This document shows, piece by piece, positions 43,980 through 54,720 of a stretch of 64,000 bases of DNA; positions within the stretch are counted from its first letter, which is position 1, and the number at the start of each line of letters is the position of its first letter. The notes under the pieces are model-generated. The model worked only from the letters and a program-made list of their open reading frames with translations. It was not told where the DNA came from and made no database searches. Both the position numbers and the translations under genes were made by a program. This DNA is from Simmondsia chinensis (lineage: Eukaryota; Streptophyta; Magnoliopsida; Caryophyllales; Simmondsiaceae): assembly GCA_018398585.1 (NCBI GenBank), contig JAGTTD010000026.1, forward strand, positions 1,555,001 to 1,619,000, given 5' to 3'.

Positions 43980-44608
43980 TAAATCTTTTAGACTACTCAA
44001 CTTAACGCCCTTTAATTTTACGATGGAATCTTACACGTACTACTTATATTAATTATGTGAGTCAGGCCTAAGTCACAATGAAATTTAACGAGTACTTAAT
44101 TGATAAATTTTTATTTTTAAGAATAAAAAAATTTTAGTACCTTAAAATATTTTATTATAGATATTAAAATATTATCGTGTTTAAGTAATAAATATTTATA
44201 TGTCAAAAAAACTATATATAATAAAGCAAGTGATGGCTCCTAACATCATCTAGACTACCATCTTCTCAGACTGGTTCCTGTTTCAGATTGCTCCTCAAAA
44301 TCCCTTTTAGCAGTGGCCCCTGTCGTGGACCACGGGCAAGGCCAGGTATGCAATACTTTGCTTTACTCATATTGCGCTCCCAACTTGTAGCTTTTTATTT
44401 TTAAGATGTTATTTCATTTCTTTTTTTTTACTTTATTTTTATTGTAGAGACTCCTTTTATGATATTAAGTTTAATTTTAAAAAAATAATAAATAAAGCAA
44501 GTGATGGATACGTAACATAACTTCACTGAAGTCGAGTGTCAGTTTGCTCTGCTGTCTTTGTTCTCCACTACCACCATCCCTATCTATTAAATATTTAAAT
44601 AATAAAAA
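43980..44608. other. intergenic, nothing certain
   Basis: ATAAAGCAAGTGATGG occurs twice (about 44223 and 44495), flanking 270 bp that include a GC-richer block at 44260-44350. Nothing can be assigned. Confidence 0.3.
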
Positions 44609-44897
44609 TGTTAGAGTATAAAATTATTCGATAGTCTTCATATATTAACTTAAGTTTTTAAAAAAGATAGTTTCTTTACATAGTATTAGAGCCTTGTTGA
44701 CTAAGAGGTTATGAATTCGAATCTCAATAACCTCCACTTTTAGTATTAAAATAATTCAAGCATATATGAGATGAGCATGTGTATTATTCATGCTTCAAAC
44801 GCAATTGGCATTTGCATGAAAAGACATGTTAAAGTATAAAACTATTTCTAAATCTTCACTCATCAGCTTAAACTTTTGAAAAAAATAATTTTCTTAC
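44609..44897 (+). repeat. TRIM (SMART-like), both terminal repeats
   Basis: Terminal repeats TGTTAGAGTATAAAATT...TTTCTTTACA (44609-44680) and TGTTAAAGTATAAAACT...TTTTCTTACC. The primer-site-like TAGTATTAGAGCC follows the first. Total about 289 bp. Confidence 0.7.
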
Positions 44898-45209
44898 CCA
44901 AAAAAAGTTAAATTACATATTAGTATCCTGCGATTTAGTGTATTAGTTTTTAGTCCACAAACTTTATAAGTAATTTTTTAGTCCAAAAAATTACGTATAT
45001 TTAATAAAATAGTCTAAATAATGATATAAAAGAACGAAAGTGGGGCATATTTTGCACCCTTACACATTGATATTTGGACTATTTTTTATAAAAATTATTT
45101 TACTTTTTGGTCTATAAAATTATTTCATAAAGTTTTATAGACCAAAAAATTAATATAATCTTGGAGTACTGTAAATTACCCTAAAAAATTAGATATTTTA
45201 CCGCAAAAT

Positions 45210-45345
45210 TACAATAACAAACCCAATGCCACAAGCGCTCCCATCAAAGCGGGATCTGAGAGTGGTATGTAGTAAGCCTTTCTCATTTAGAGTGCTACCC
45301 TAAAAACAGGCTGTGTCCAAGGGCCCCAACTCAAAATGCAAAATC
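45210..45345 (-). repeat. degenerate Angio/Au-type SINE
   Basis: CAATAACAAACCCAATGCCAC, GCGGGATCTGAGAG, AACAGGCTGTGTCC. Old and diverged. Confidence 0.5.
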
Positions 45346-45361
45346 GAAACAACAAAACTTG

Positions 45362-45500
45362 TAAGCAGCAACAACCACAACAATTCCAGTGCCCCAAGGG
45401 CTCTCGCATAAGCTGGGTCTGGGGGTGAATGTACGTAGCCTTCCCCCTTTAGGATGCTACCTTAAAAAGAGGTTGTTTCCGGGGATCTCCAACCTGAGAA
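45362..45500 (-). repeat. Angio/Au-type SINE with unrelated head
   Basis: Body from CAACAATTCCAGTGCCCC to GATCTCCAACCTGAG. The sequence beyond (45500-45600) is not 5S rRNA. Confidence 0.7.
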
Positions 45501-45971
45501 GCGTGTCATCGTGGGAGCATAGTAGCCTAATTGCCTCTTCCGAACGGGGGCTCTATGAATTAGCTTTGTTGTGCTCTTATATCCTAAACCGCTATAGGTA
45601 TTTTAACTTGTCACTTGATTTTATCTCAGGCCATTTCTTCATTTAGATTTAGATAGGTGAGATCATGTCTAATCGTCTCTAAATATTATTTTAAATTTCA
45701 ACTATTGTTGATGAAAGGTATATGAAGAAAAATCAATTCAACTATTAATTTTTAACGCTGAATATGGTTGTTGAGTCTAACTTTATATTTAAATATAAGA
45801 TACACGCAATTATAAACTCAGTACAAGTGCTTGAAAACTATTAGTTTATAAAGTAATAATAAATTTAATATAAAGTTTTATAACTTAGTAATTTCCTGCT
45901 ATATTATTATAACATATTTTGAACAATTAAATTACACTATAGTATCATGAAATTACTTTGTAGCGTGTAAA

Positions 45972-46200
45972 GGAATATATTCAGTGCCTTAAGGGCTCCC
46001 GCCTACGCAGGGTCTAAGGGGGCGAATGTATGCAGTCTTTCCCCTTCAGGGTGTTAATATGAAGAGAGGTCGTTTCCCAGTGCCCCCAACCTGAGGGTGA
46101 GGACTTCCCAGGAGGTCACCCATCCTGGTACTACTCTCGCCCAAGCACGCTTAACTTCGGAGTTCTAATGGGTTCCGGTTACGGCGTTGGTGCCCTCTTT
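45972..46200 (-). repeat. 5S-headed SINE copy 6, second subfamily
   Basis: On the minus strand CCAAAGAGGGCACCAACGCC, CCGGAACCCATTAG, intact A box and C box, Angio/Au body, tail TATATTCCTTTA. The target duplication is not clear. Confidence 0.88.
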
Positions 46201-46216
46201 GGTATATACATATATA

Positions 46217-46501
46217 GGGTAACGTTCTTATGAGAGGGCATAAAAAAAGCGAATTCTGGTCCAACTATTGTAATGAACTGCCAAAATTTGTTAAACATTA
46301 AAAAAATAACAATTTACGGCCCATACCCCTTTATAGTGCAGAAAGAAAGAAGGGGTAAGGAAGAAAAATTATTATTTTTTTCAATACTTAACAAATCTTG
46401 GCTGTAAATTATTTTTTTTTTAATGTTCAACAAATTTTGGCTGTCTATTATAATGGAGGGCCAAGATTCACCCCTCTCACCCTCTTATAAGAACACCACC
46501 C
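46217..46501. repeat. MITE with GGGTGGTGTTCT termini, copy 2
   Basis: 285 bp. Right end CTTATAAGAACACCACCC is identical to copy 1. The left end (GGGTAACGTTCTTATGAG) is diverged. Confidence 0.75.
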
Positions 46502-46734
46502 TATATATAAAATTTGATTCTATTTTATAATTTCATTATTTTTGTTCTAGATATCGTATACTGCAGCATATGATTTCTCCACATATAAAAAGATATTTAT
46601 CAATTAGATACCCTAAACTTTAATTATTTATAATTTAAATACAGTGCTACTTTTAATATAAATAATGAGATATCAGAGGGTCCAAAATTATATTACTTGA
46701 ATATTCCTCTAAAATCTTGTGAATTTTAGATAAA

Positions 46735-46865
46735 CAGCAACAACTATCCCAGTGCCTCAAGGGCTCCCACTTGCGTAGGGTCTGGGAGGGATATGATGTA
46801 CGCAGCCTTACCCCATCATGGTGAGACCCTGACGAGAGACTGTTTTTGAGGACCCCCAACCTGAT
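46735..46865 (-). repeat. Angio/Au-type SINE without 5S head
   Basis: Minus strand TCAGGTTGGGGGTCCTC, AAACAGTCTCTCGTC, GGCTGCGTACATC, GCACTGGGATAGTTGTTGCTG. Confidence 0.8.
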
Positions 46866-47670
46866 ATACAATAATTATGAAAAGCCTGTAAGAAGAGCAT
46901 GCAAAGTATAGTATAGATATTATGCTAAGCAAGTATGCATGTAAGCGAGTAAACAAATAAGCATGTATGCATAGAGGCATGGAAGTATAGAGCATAGTAG
47001 CCAGAGCAAAAAATTTAAAAGGTAAAAGCAAAGAAGCATGTAGAGAGAGTATAGAGAGTAGAGCGTCTTCTGGGGAGAGAGGGAGAGAGAAGAGAGACAC
47101 AGAGAGGGTGAGTGAGAGGGAGAGAGAGTATAGGACGTGTTGGCAGCGATTATCACTACACCCCGATGTAAAAATCCTAGAAGCACTAAGCATCCAACAT
47201 ACGCCAGTGTTGCGTGTATACAAACGATCATACAAGCAGCCTCGTAGTACTCGAACTAGATTACGGGTGCTCGATGCTCCTGTACTACCCCGCCAAATCG
47301 GTTACCCCTACACTACTCCTATACTATTCCTCGACTGAGGTACTGTCTAATTGCTTTCATCCAACTCTTTTTTTGCCGGTCTCATCCTCTCTTCTCGTCT
47401 GTATTATAGACTTGTTCGAAATTTTAGATAAAATCTTACAAAATTTTACATGAATTGGTAATGAGATATGTGATCCCGACAAGTTATATGTCTCATTTAG
47501 ACTACGGTAACTGTCTGTGATGTCGACATTTTATTTTAAAGGTGACAGAATATTATTTATCTTAAACTTAGATATTTATGAGATTCGATTTTATTTTTGA
47601 TTAGGAATTGATTTAGTCGAGATTTGGGTAGGATATGATACGATTGTATATGAATAAATTGAGTTACCTA
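46866..47670. other. intergenic with purine-rich block
   Basis: 47040-47140 is almost pure purine on the plus strand (GAGAGAGAG type). The rest is unassigned and may be old LTR element sequence. Confidence 0.3.
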
Positions 47671-47703
47671 AATAGTTTGATTTGAATTGATATTATAAAT
47701 ACG

Positions 47704-47762
47704 TAACTCTACTATAAAAGAAGTGCCCCGAGACTCTACTATAAAAGAAGTGCCTCGAGACC
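47704..47762 (+). repeat. tandem duplication of about 29 bp
   Basis: ACTCTACTATAAAAGAAGTG occurs twice in a row, each followed by CC(C/T)CGAGAC. Confidence 0.75.
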
Positions 47763-48320
47763 GGAGAAGAGTAAAAGGTACTTTGATTAAAAGTTGTATA
47801 ATGATTGAGAGTTGATCAGAGTTTGTAACTTTCTCTTCCAAAGCTACGTTGAGGAGAGTTAGTAGCTTAACCAAGCAAATGACTACTAGTTAACCCCTCC
47901 GTTTTCTATATTATCTTACTATTATTATTATTTGTACAAATATTAAGAGTTATTTACTTTTTAATACCCAACATTCTTGTAAATAATAAAAAAAAACCTT
48001 TGATCTTTTTGAATTAATAAAAAATACCTAAGTTTTTGTGATTCTAATAAAAAGGCTCATATCCAGCGTGATAACCACTTTTTTAATAATGCTCAGTAAA
48101 ATAAAAAAATATGTTTTTAATAATCATATTTTTAAACAAATAAAGCGAAAACAAATAGTTTCTACAAATACAATATCGTTAATTTCATGGTTTTAAAGTA
48201 AAAATAAGAATATTGAACCATAAACTTAGGAGCATTTTATATTAATTTAAAGAGATCGGAGTCTTTTTCATAATATCAAAAATAACATATAGTAAAATAT
48301 AAATAATCCAAATATATGTT

Positions 48321-49314
48321 TAAGGGCTATTTTTGCCAAAGGTCCCTATATTTTGTCCATTGTGTCAATTTAGTTCTTATAGTTTTGGTTGCGCCAATTT
48401 AGTCCTTGTACAATTAAAAATGTATCGATTTGGTCCTTAGAAAAAATTTATGTTAAGTTCTTAATTAATGCTTCAGCCACGAATTGAGTTAAATTTAGTA
48501 AATGTGTGGATTTATAATAAGTCACTTACATTAAATATAATTATACTGTTTAAAATTATGTCATTAACATAACTTAAGTTATACTAAATGACTAAATTGA
48601 TACATTTTAAATTGTTGAGGGACTAAATTTATACAACTAAAAGTATAAGGACCAAATTGATATAATGGGCAAAGTATAGATACAAGCAACTTATTAATGA
48701 CATAATTTAACCCGATTATGTTAGATGCAAGCAACTTATTTTGAATATAAATTCTGTTAGATGCAAGCAACTTATTAATGACGTAATTTAACCCGATTAA
48801 GTTAATGACGTAATTTTGAATCGCAAAATTATGTTAGATCAAGAAACTTATTTTAAATTCATTCGTCTACTCAATTTAACCCGATTCATAACCGAACTAT
48901 TAAAACTTTCATTAAAAACTTAATATAAATTTTTCTCTAATGACCATATTAACACATTTTGAATTGTACAGGATCTAAATTGACATAATTAAAAGTATAA
49001 TAACTAAATTAATACAATAGACAAAGTATAGAAATAGAAGGAACAAAAGGAACATACTCAATACCTCAAGGGTTCCCGCCTACGCAGAGTCTAGGGGGGC
49101 GGATATACGCAGCCTTCTCTCTTCAGGGTGTTAATCTAAAGAGAGACTGTTTCCCAATGCCCCCAACCTGAGGGTGAGGACTTTCCAGAAGGTCACCTAT
49201 CCCGGTACTACTCTCATCTAAGCACATTTAACTTTAAAGTTCTAACAGAATTCAGTAACGGCGTGTTGATGTCCTCTTTAACAGACAAAGTATAAAAATA
49301 TTTAGCATAAATAA
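48321..49314. repeat. fold-back MITE (GGGTTATTT family), copy 3, expanded and SINE-interrupted
   Basis: Left arm GGGCTATTTTTGCCAAAGGT and right arm AGCATAAATAATC. The centre holds repeats of AGATGCAAGCAACTTATT (four copies, 48670-48860). A 5S-headed SINE is inserted in the right arm. Confidence 0.6.
49036..49282 (-). repeat. 5S-headed SINE copy 7, inserted in a MITE arm
   Basis: About 247 bp with a 17-bp target duplication AGACAAAGTATAGAAAT / AGACAAAGTATAAAAAT (49019-49035, 49283-49299). Second subfamily. The 5S part is mutated (A box and C box changed), so it is older. Confidence 0.88.
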
Positions 49315-50120
49315 TCTAAATAAAAAAATATTAAAAAGGAAAAGACAGAAACTTTAAAAGCATTATGGCAGAAGAAATCAGAAAGGAGACCCGCGTAAAC
49401 AGCGCGGGAGCTGTTTCCCAATGCATTCCAATATTCTTTGCTGTCTTTCTAACATTTGTTTATTTACGGCATACAAGTTAAGGTGTATTAATTATACTAT
49501 ATTTTAATATTTAATTAATTAAATATAAAAAAAATAATAATAAATTTTATATTTAGTAAAAAATAAATATATAAAAGTATGTGCATATGATAGAAAATCC
49601 GTGAGTATTGCCAAAATAAGAATTCAACTCTTTTCTTTTTCCACTTTTTTACCAAAATAATTTGGTATTATTAGAGATGATAATAGAACGGGTAAAACAC
49701 ATTACACGTGGGTATGAGTGTAGGTGAGATGGGTAGCGGGTACGGGTATAGAGTTGTACTGGTTCCATCCTACTCCACTCATTATACCCGCTTCATTTTG
49801 TATTTAGTTAACTTTTAAATTAAAAAAATACGTGCTTAAGTTTAATTACTTAAATTATTTAGCATTGTTATTAAAATATATAATTTAATTTTTAAAAAGA
49901 ATACGATGTCAACAACCAAAAGAGTGGCTTGAAATCTTTTCTCTCACTCTCACCATCTCGTAAAAGTTATGCTCTATATATATATAGGGCATGACTCACA
50001 TGAAAGAATGAGAGTTGAGAAAAGAAAATATGAACCATTAGATATAAATCAAATCGGATTTTAGAATTGTTTTTATATCTCCCATAAGTGTCAATAGTCC
50101 AAATTTTCTCAATTTATATC
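49315..50120. other. intergenic, nothing recognised
   Basis: AT-rich sequence. 49960-50120 has a (TA)n tract and no feature. Confidence 0.3.
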
Positions 50121-50265
50121 TAATTATTCATACTTTATTCTAGCAAGCAACATTCCTAGTGCCCCAAGGGTTCCCACCTAAGCAGAGTTTAGGGGGATAG
50201 ATGTACACAGCCTTGCCCCTTCGGGCTGTCTCCGAGCACTCCCAACCTGAGGGGTGCAACATGAG

Positions 50266-50906
50266 TGTCAAGAAACCAACTTACTCAAAAGCTTAAGCTG
50301 ATGGGTAAAGGTCCATGAATAGTTTTATACTCTAACATGCCCCCTCACGCGAATGCTAATTGGGCTAGAAGCGTTGATAATGTACAAACCCACCTTATAC
50401 CTTGTGCTTATATTATTTTTATATTGAAAGTGGGGGCTGCTGAGATTCGAACTTGTGATCTCTAGGTCATCAAGGTTCTGATACTGTTGAGTTTTGTTTT
50501 ACGTATTTGTGCATATTTTGTATTTTCATACATGTACGTATTTATGCTCTAGAATATTCTTTGTAATTAAGCAAATCTAGAAGATTCTTTGTAAGTAGGT
50601 AGTGTTTCATTTCCTCTTCCCTTCTCTTGCTCACAACCGGCCATTAAGGCCTATTTACTAAGGTTTTTATTTCTTTGTAACTTGTAAGTAGGAAGCTCTA
50701 GAGTTGAGACTCTTTGTGTATTTTCTTACTAGTATAAATAGCTTAGTTGATGTACTAGATCAATCATCAAATACAAGATTATTTCTTCCATTGCATTCCT
50801 TATTTTTAAGTATTTTATTTTTAACAGATACCATGTCAAGAAACTAACTTACTCAAAAGCTTAAGCTGATAGGGTGAAGGTCCATGAATAGTTTTATACT
50901 CTAACA
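50266..50906 (-). mobile_element. TRIM (SMART-like) with target duplication, itself interrupted
   Basis: Terminal repeats of 72-73 bp (50266-50337, 50834-50906), each ending in TAGTTTTATACTCTAACA, with target duplication ATGAG (50261-50265, 50907-50911). On the minus strand the upstream repeat is followed by TGGTATC//AGAACC (tRNA-Met primer site, split by the solo LTR) and the downstream one is preceded by the purine tract GTGAGGGGGCA. Without the insertion it is about 294 bp and has no coding capacity. Confidence 0.92.
50485..50826 (+). mobile_element. solo LTR inside the TRIM
   Basis: 342 bp, TGTTGAGTTTTG...TTTTTAACA, with target duplication GATAC (50480-50484, 50827-50831). A TATA-like AGTATAAATAGC lies at about 50735. 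Only one LTR is present, so recombination has removed the rest. Confidence 0.9.
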
Positions 50907-51214
50907 ATGAGGACTTTCCAAGAGGTCACCCATCTTGGTACTACTCTCGCCCAAGCATGCTTAACTTCGGAGTTCTAATGGGATCCGATTTTCGCGTGTT
51001 GGTGTCCTCATAATTGTTCATACTTTATTCTCTCGTCTCTTATTCTCTTAAGTGAAGCATGCCCTACATATATAACAATAAAATATATTTTTGTCACCTC
51101 TTCGTTCAATAATTAAATAAGGATAACTCATTTATTTCTCTTCATGCTCACTTCTTTTTATTAAACATATCAAAATAAAATAGAATAACCACTTATTTTT
51201 TACTCTTTACACCT

Positions 51215-51345
51215 TTAAGTTGGCTCAATTAAGCTAACGAGCCAAGTTTAGTACCAAACACATATTCTTATCAAACCGAGCTCAAATGATGAAATGCTTG
51301 ACTCAAAGCAGCTCGTTTACACATATTCTTATCAGCCAAGTTTAA
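51215..51345. repeat. GAGCTCGA-type degenerate repeat
   Basis: CTAACGAGCCAAGTTTAG, CTTATCAAACCGAGCTC; related to 31990 and 60780. Confidence 0.35.
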
Positions 51346-51779
51346 CATACTAGTGCCCTGACATTTTAATAAACACAATGTGATACCCTAAAATTTGATA
51401 ATTTCATCACTTAGAGAACCTTACATTGTAACCTGATGAATTTTCATCAAATTCGGTTAATTTTAACGAGAAAATTTTGATGTGGTATATATTATGATAA
51501 TACACCTGAGCAGTGTCATTTTTTTTGAAAAAATCTGGCAGATTACAAAAAATATATACAGAGTTTTTATAAACATCCTTATATATTAATATTTCACGTT
51601 AGCATTTTTTGACAAAAAAAGTCATCATACCAAGTTGTAGGAGACATATACATTCTTCTAATAAACTGTACTTCATTAATAAACTTTTGAATTTTATGGT
51701 ACATAAATGTTAAAAATTTCATATATTAAAATATCAGAGTAATAAAACATAAAAGCTCGCTATATTTAATTTATAGGTT
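51346..51779. other. intergenic, nothing recognised
   Basis: AT-rich without visible features. Confidence 0.3.
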
Positions 51780-52280
51780 TTTTCAGTAAAAATCATTTGC
51801 ATTTTAGGTGTAGTTTTAGAAAATTATGTAACTTCTCTAATTTTTTAAAGTTACACCTAAACTTTTCAAAATATTTTCCATATCATGCCTAATACTGACA
51901 CCGTTAACTTTCTGTCAAATAAAACGTCACATTTTGGAATATAAATGCATCAAAATACCAAATTTAACTTAATTTAATTAAATTATATTAAGTAATTTAT
52001 TCCTTCATCTCTGAATTTATAAAATTATAAAAGGTTTGGCACGTGGATACAACTTTTTACCACCCAAAAAAATTTAAAAGTATTTTTATTTGTAAAATTA
52101 TTTATAATTCATTCAAAAAAAAAACATGTTTTATTAAGAGTAGCTTGATAATTTTATATTTATTTTAATAAATAGCTAACAATATCAACATTATGTGTGA
52201 TATTAAAAAAAATTTTAAAAATTAAAAAATTAAGATAATTTTTTGAAACTGTACTTGTAATTTGGGTGATTTTCACCCCA
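51780..52280. repeat. fold-back MITE (TTAGGTACGGTTTTA family), copy 2
   Basis: Left AAAAATCATTTGCATTTTAGG and right TTGTAATTTGGGTGATTTTCA are inverted. Subterminal GTAGTTTTAGAAAATTA pairs with TAATTTTTTGAAACTGTAC. Confidence 0.5.
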
Positions 52281-52724
52281 AAAAAAAACAATAATTTCAA
52301 AAGAAATAAAGAGGTGGGTCCCAGTTGCCATCATATCAACGTCAAGTCCACTTGATGTTAGCATTCATCTCCTTTATTGTATTATTATTATTAAATAAAT
52401 CAAAATAAATAAAAAGTGAAAATGGGCTTAAATAATGGGCCTGTAGACTCATGTGGGTAGGGGGCCCATGGGCCCATTTGGGGTCTCATCAAATGATTAA
52501 GATGGTGGTTGTCTTTTAATTTGACTTGATGTGTGGGACAAACCTACCTCGTCCCTTGAATAAGAAAGCTATTTTGTTTAACGTAAGAAAAATGCTATTA
52601 TTAGTAAACAAAATTAATAAAATCTTGGGAATTATCTTATGCAGTCAAGGTTGTTAGGATCGGGATTTTACTTAGGATCGTTAGAGATTTATAGAATCAA
52701 AAATCGTAAGATTCTACTTTTAAG

Positions 52725-52880
52725 GTATAAAATTAATCTTGAACCTTCATCGTTCAGTTTAACCTTTTTGAAAAGTTGGTTCTTTGATATAGTATTAGAG
52801 TCTTATTGACCCAGAGGTCACCAGTTCAAATCCCAATAACATCTACTTTTAATATTCAATAATTTAAACACATGATATAA
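52725..52880 (+). repeat. TRIM remnant
   Basis: GGTATAAAATTAATC, TTTTTGAAAAGTTGGTTC, ATAGTATTAGAGTC, GGTCACCAGTTCAAATCCC. The 3' terminal repeat is lost. Confidence 0.5.
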
Positions 52881-53109
52881 AGTTATATAAACATTTAATA
52901 TAACTTTCTTTTACTTCAGGTTAAAAAAGTATTTTCATTTATAATATACGTATGAAATTTTAGCTTTTTAACATTTTATGCATGCAGGTAGGACCGAGAT
53001 GCGATCGATAGAATTGTAAAATCATATTATGATCTTATCCATTGGTTTTGTCTAGTATCAATGGATCATAAATTCTATAAAATTAAGATTCTACTTAGGA
53101 TCTGGAGTG

Positions 53110-53648
53110 GTCGACGATTGTGGGATCGTAGAATCATAAGATTCTAAGATCCGGATCGGGAATTTAATAACCATATATGTAGCCCAGTGAAATTGCATGT
53201 AAATACTATTATACCGGTCTTGTGGGGAAGAGCCTAACGCTGTCATCCTATCCGCAGCCCTGTTACCATCATGGAACACATAAGAGAGACGATACTCCAC
53301 AAATTATAATAACATATGGAAACTATTATCAATAACAGTTCTAATTTGCCAAGGACATGGGAATTCACTTCTTATTATTCGAACGGCCACAAGATTATCC
53401 CCTTTAATATGTAAACGGTCAAAACTCGGGTTAAGACATTTTTGAATTCCTTCTCTAGCAACCCAAGCCTCCATCAAACTAATAGGAGCGTTACCAACAT
53501 TACCATAGTTAAAATCAAGGGTTCTACCGCACCGATCCCGAACAACAAAACTATAAGAATATTTGTCGTTTCTTTTTGAACCGTCAAAATAAACTTTAAT
53601 GCAATTCTTCTCCAGAGGTGTCGACTTATTCCTATTTCTGTCTCTCAT
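53110..53648 (-). pseudogene. LINE-type RNase H domain (RVT_3), one in-frame stop
   Basis: VYFDGSKRNDKYSYSFVVRD, GNVGNAPISLMEAW, LHIKGDNLVAVRI, PWQIRTVIDNS, a TAA, then VEYRLSYVFHDGNRAADRM. The four acidic residues expected of RNase H (D, E, D, D) are all present. It is a single frame apart from the stop at 53304. No reverse transcriptase adjoins. It could be a LINE relic or a host RNase H-like gene fragment. Confidence 0.7.
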
Positions 53649-53659
53649 TTTCGTTCTAC

Positions 53660-54105
53660 CCCTTGCCCGGTTGTTAAGATTGAGCTGCCCACTTATTTGA
53701 CCAAGTTTTATTTTTTTACAAAAATATATTTATTCTTGATTTGAAGGTGTTGGCTTTGAAAGAAAAAAATATTTATTTTAAAGTAGAAATAAAAATTATT
53801 TTTCTATCTTTAAATTTAAGTGAAAAAATAATACTTCTCTTTTAAACCAAAAGAAGAAGCAAAAACTAAAATTTTTTTGGACAAAATATCTACCGAAAGC
53901 ACCTTTTAAGAAAAGTGTTTTCGACACAAGCAAATTTAAAATTAGTCTTTTAGCTTTCTTTTGTTTAAAAAGGTATTCAACGTTTGTAATTTTTTAAATT
54001 AGACCTCATCTTGTATCTTACTCGAAATTGTCCATAATGTTTTTGAAGGATATTTGACATGATTTAGTTACCTAATCTGATTGCGATTACAATTATGTAA
54101 CTCAA
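53660..54105. other. intergenic, nothing recognised
   Basis: AT-rich sequence without features. Confidence 0.3.
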
Positions 54106-54109
54106 TTCT

Positions 54110-54720
54110 AAATAGGGGTTAAGCTGAGGGTTCAGTGGCGGAAGAGACCAAGAGAGGAAAGATATGAGAGTTCAAGGGTATTGTAAATGGATGCCTAGGG
54201 GAGCCACCCGGGCAAGGGAAGAGATATTTGATTGAGAGATGAGAGAGTTTTTGTAACTTCTTCTTTTCAAAGCTACGTTTTGAGAGGAAAGGTGGCTCAC
54301 TGTGCAGAAGCTACATTGAAGAGGGTTGGTAATTCGCCGTGCAATAGTTGGTAATTCGCCGTGCAATAGTTACACTTTGAGAGGGTTGATGGCTCACCGT
54401 GCAGCAGCTACATTTTGAGAGACTCGTCATGCATCAATTACACTCGGAGAGGATTGGTGACTTACCATGCAATAGTCACAACGATGTTGATGATTGGGTT
54501 GAGAATTGTATATAGGGGTTGGGAGTTCTAATTAGAGATTGTGATCCTTAAATTTCATAGTAGATTGAGGCACCCTTGGAACCCGTGATTTTTCCCTCTA
54601 GTTGAGAGAAAAAATATCGGTGTTATTATTTCAGCGCCTTTTAATGTTTTGCGCTTCCGTTGTACTTCATTGTATGAAATTTTCCAATGGTTTTTATTCC
54701 ATGACAAAATTGTTCCCTCT
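54110..54720 (+). repeat. LTR-like sequence with internal tandem repeats
   Basis: 54255-54485 holds about five imperfect 42-bp units around CACCGTGCA..AGCTACATTTTGAGAG. Downstream are a TATA-like TTGTATATAGGGG and a leader-like region. This is the layout of a retrotransposon U3-R. Parts match 47780-47870. Confidence 0.45.

Larger units (their letters stand above)
50142..51010 (-). repeat. 5S-headed SINE copy 8, split by a TRIM
   Basis: Two halves (50142-50265 and 50907-51010) have outer target duplications AATTATTCATACTTTATTCT (50122-50141) and AATTGTTCATACTTTATTCT (51012-51031). Joined, the minus strand reads 5S rRNA down to its 3' end (GCACCCC) directly followed by TCAGGTTGGG of the Angio/Au body. 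This copy shows the module border best. Confidence 0.9.

Noticed and set aside
44222..44508. ATAAAGCAAGTGATGG repeats as a transposon target duplication
   Set aside because: The segment between them has no recognisable element termini or tail.
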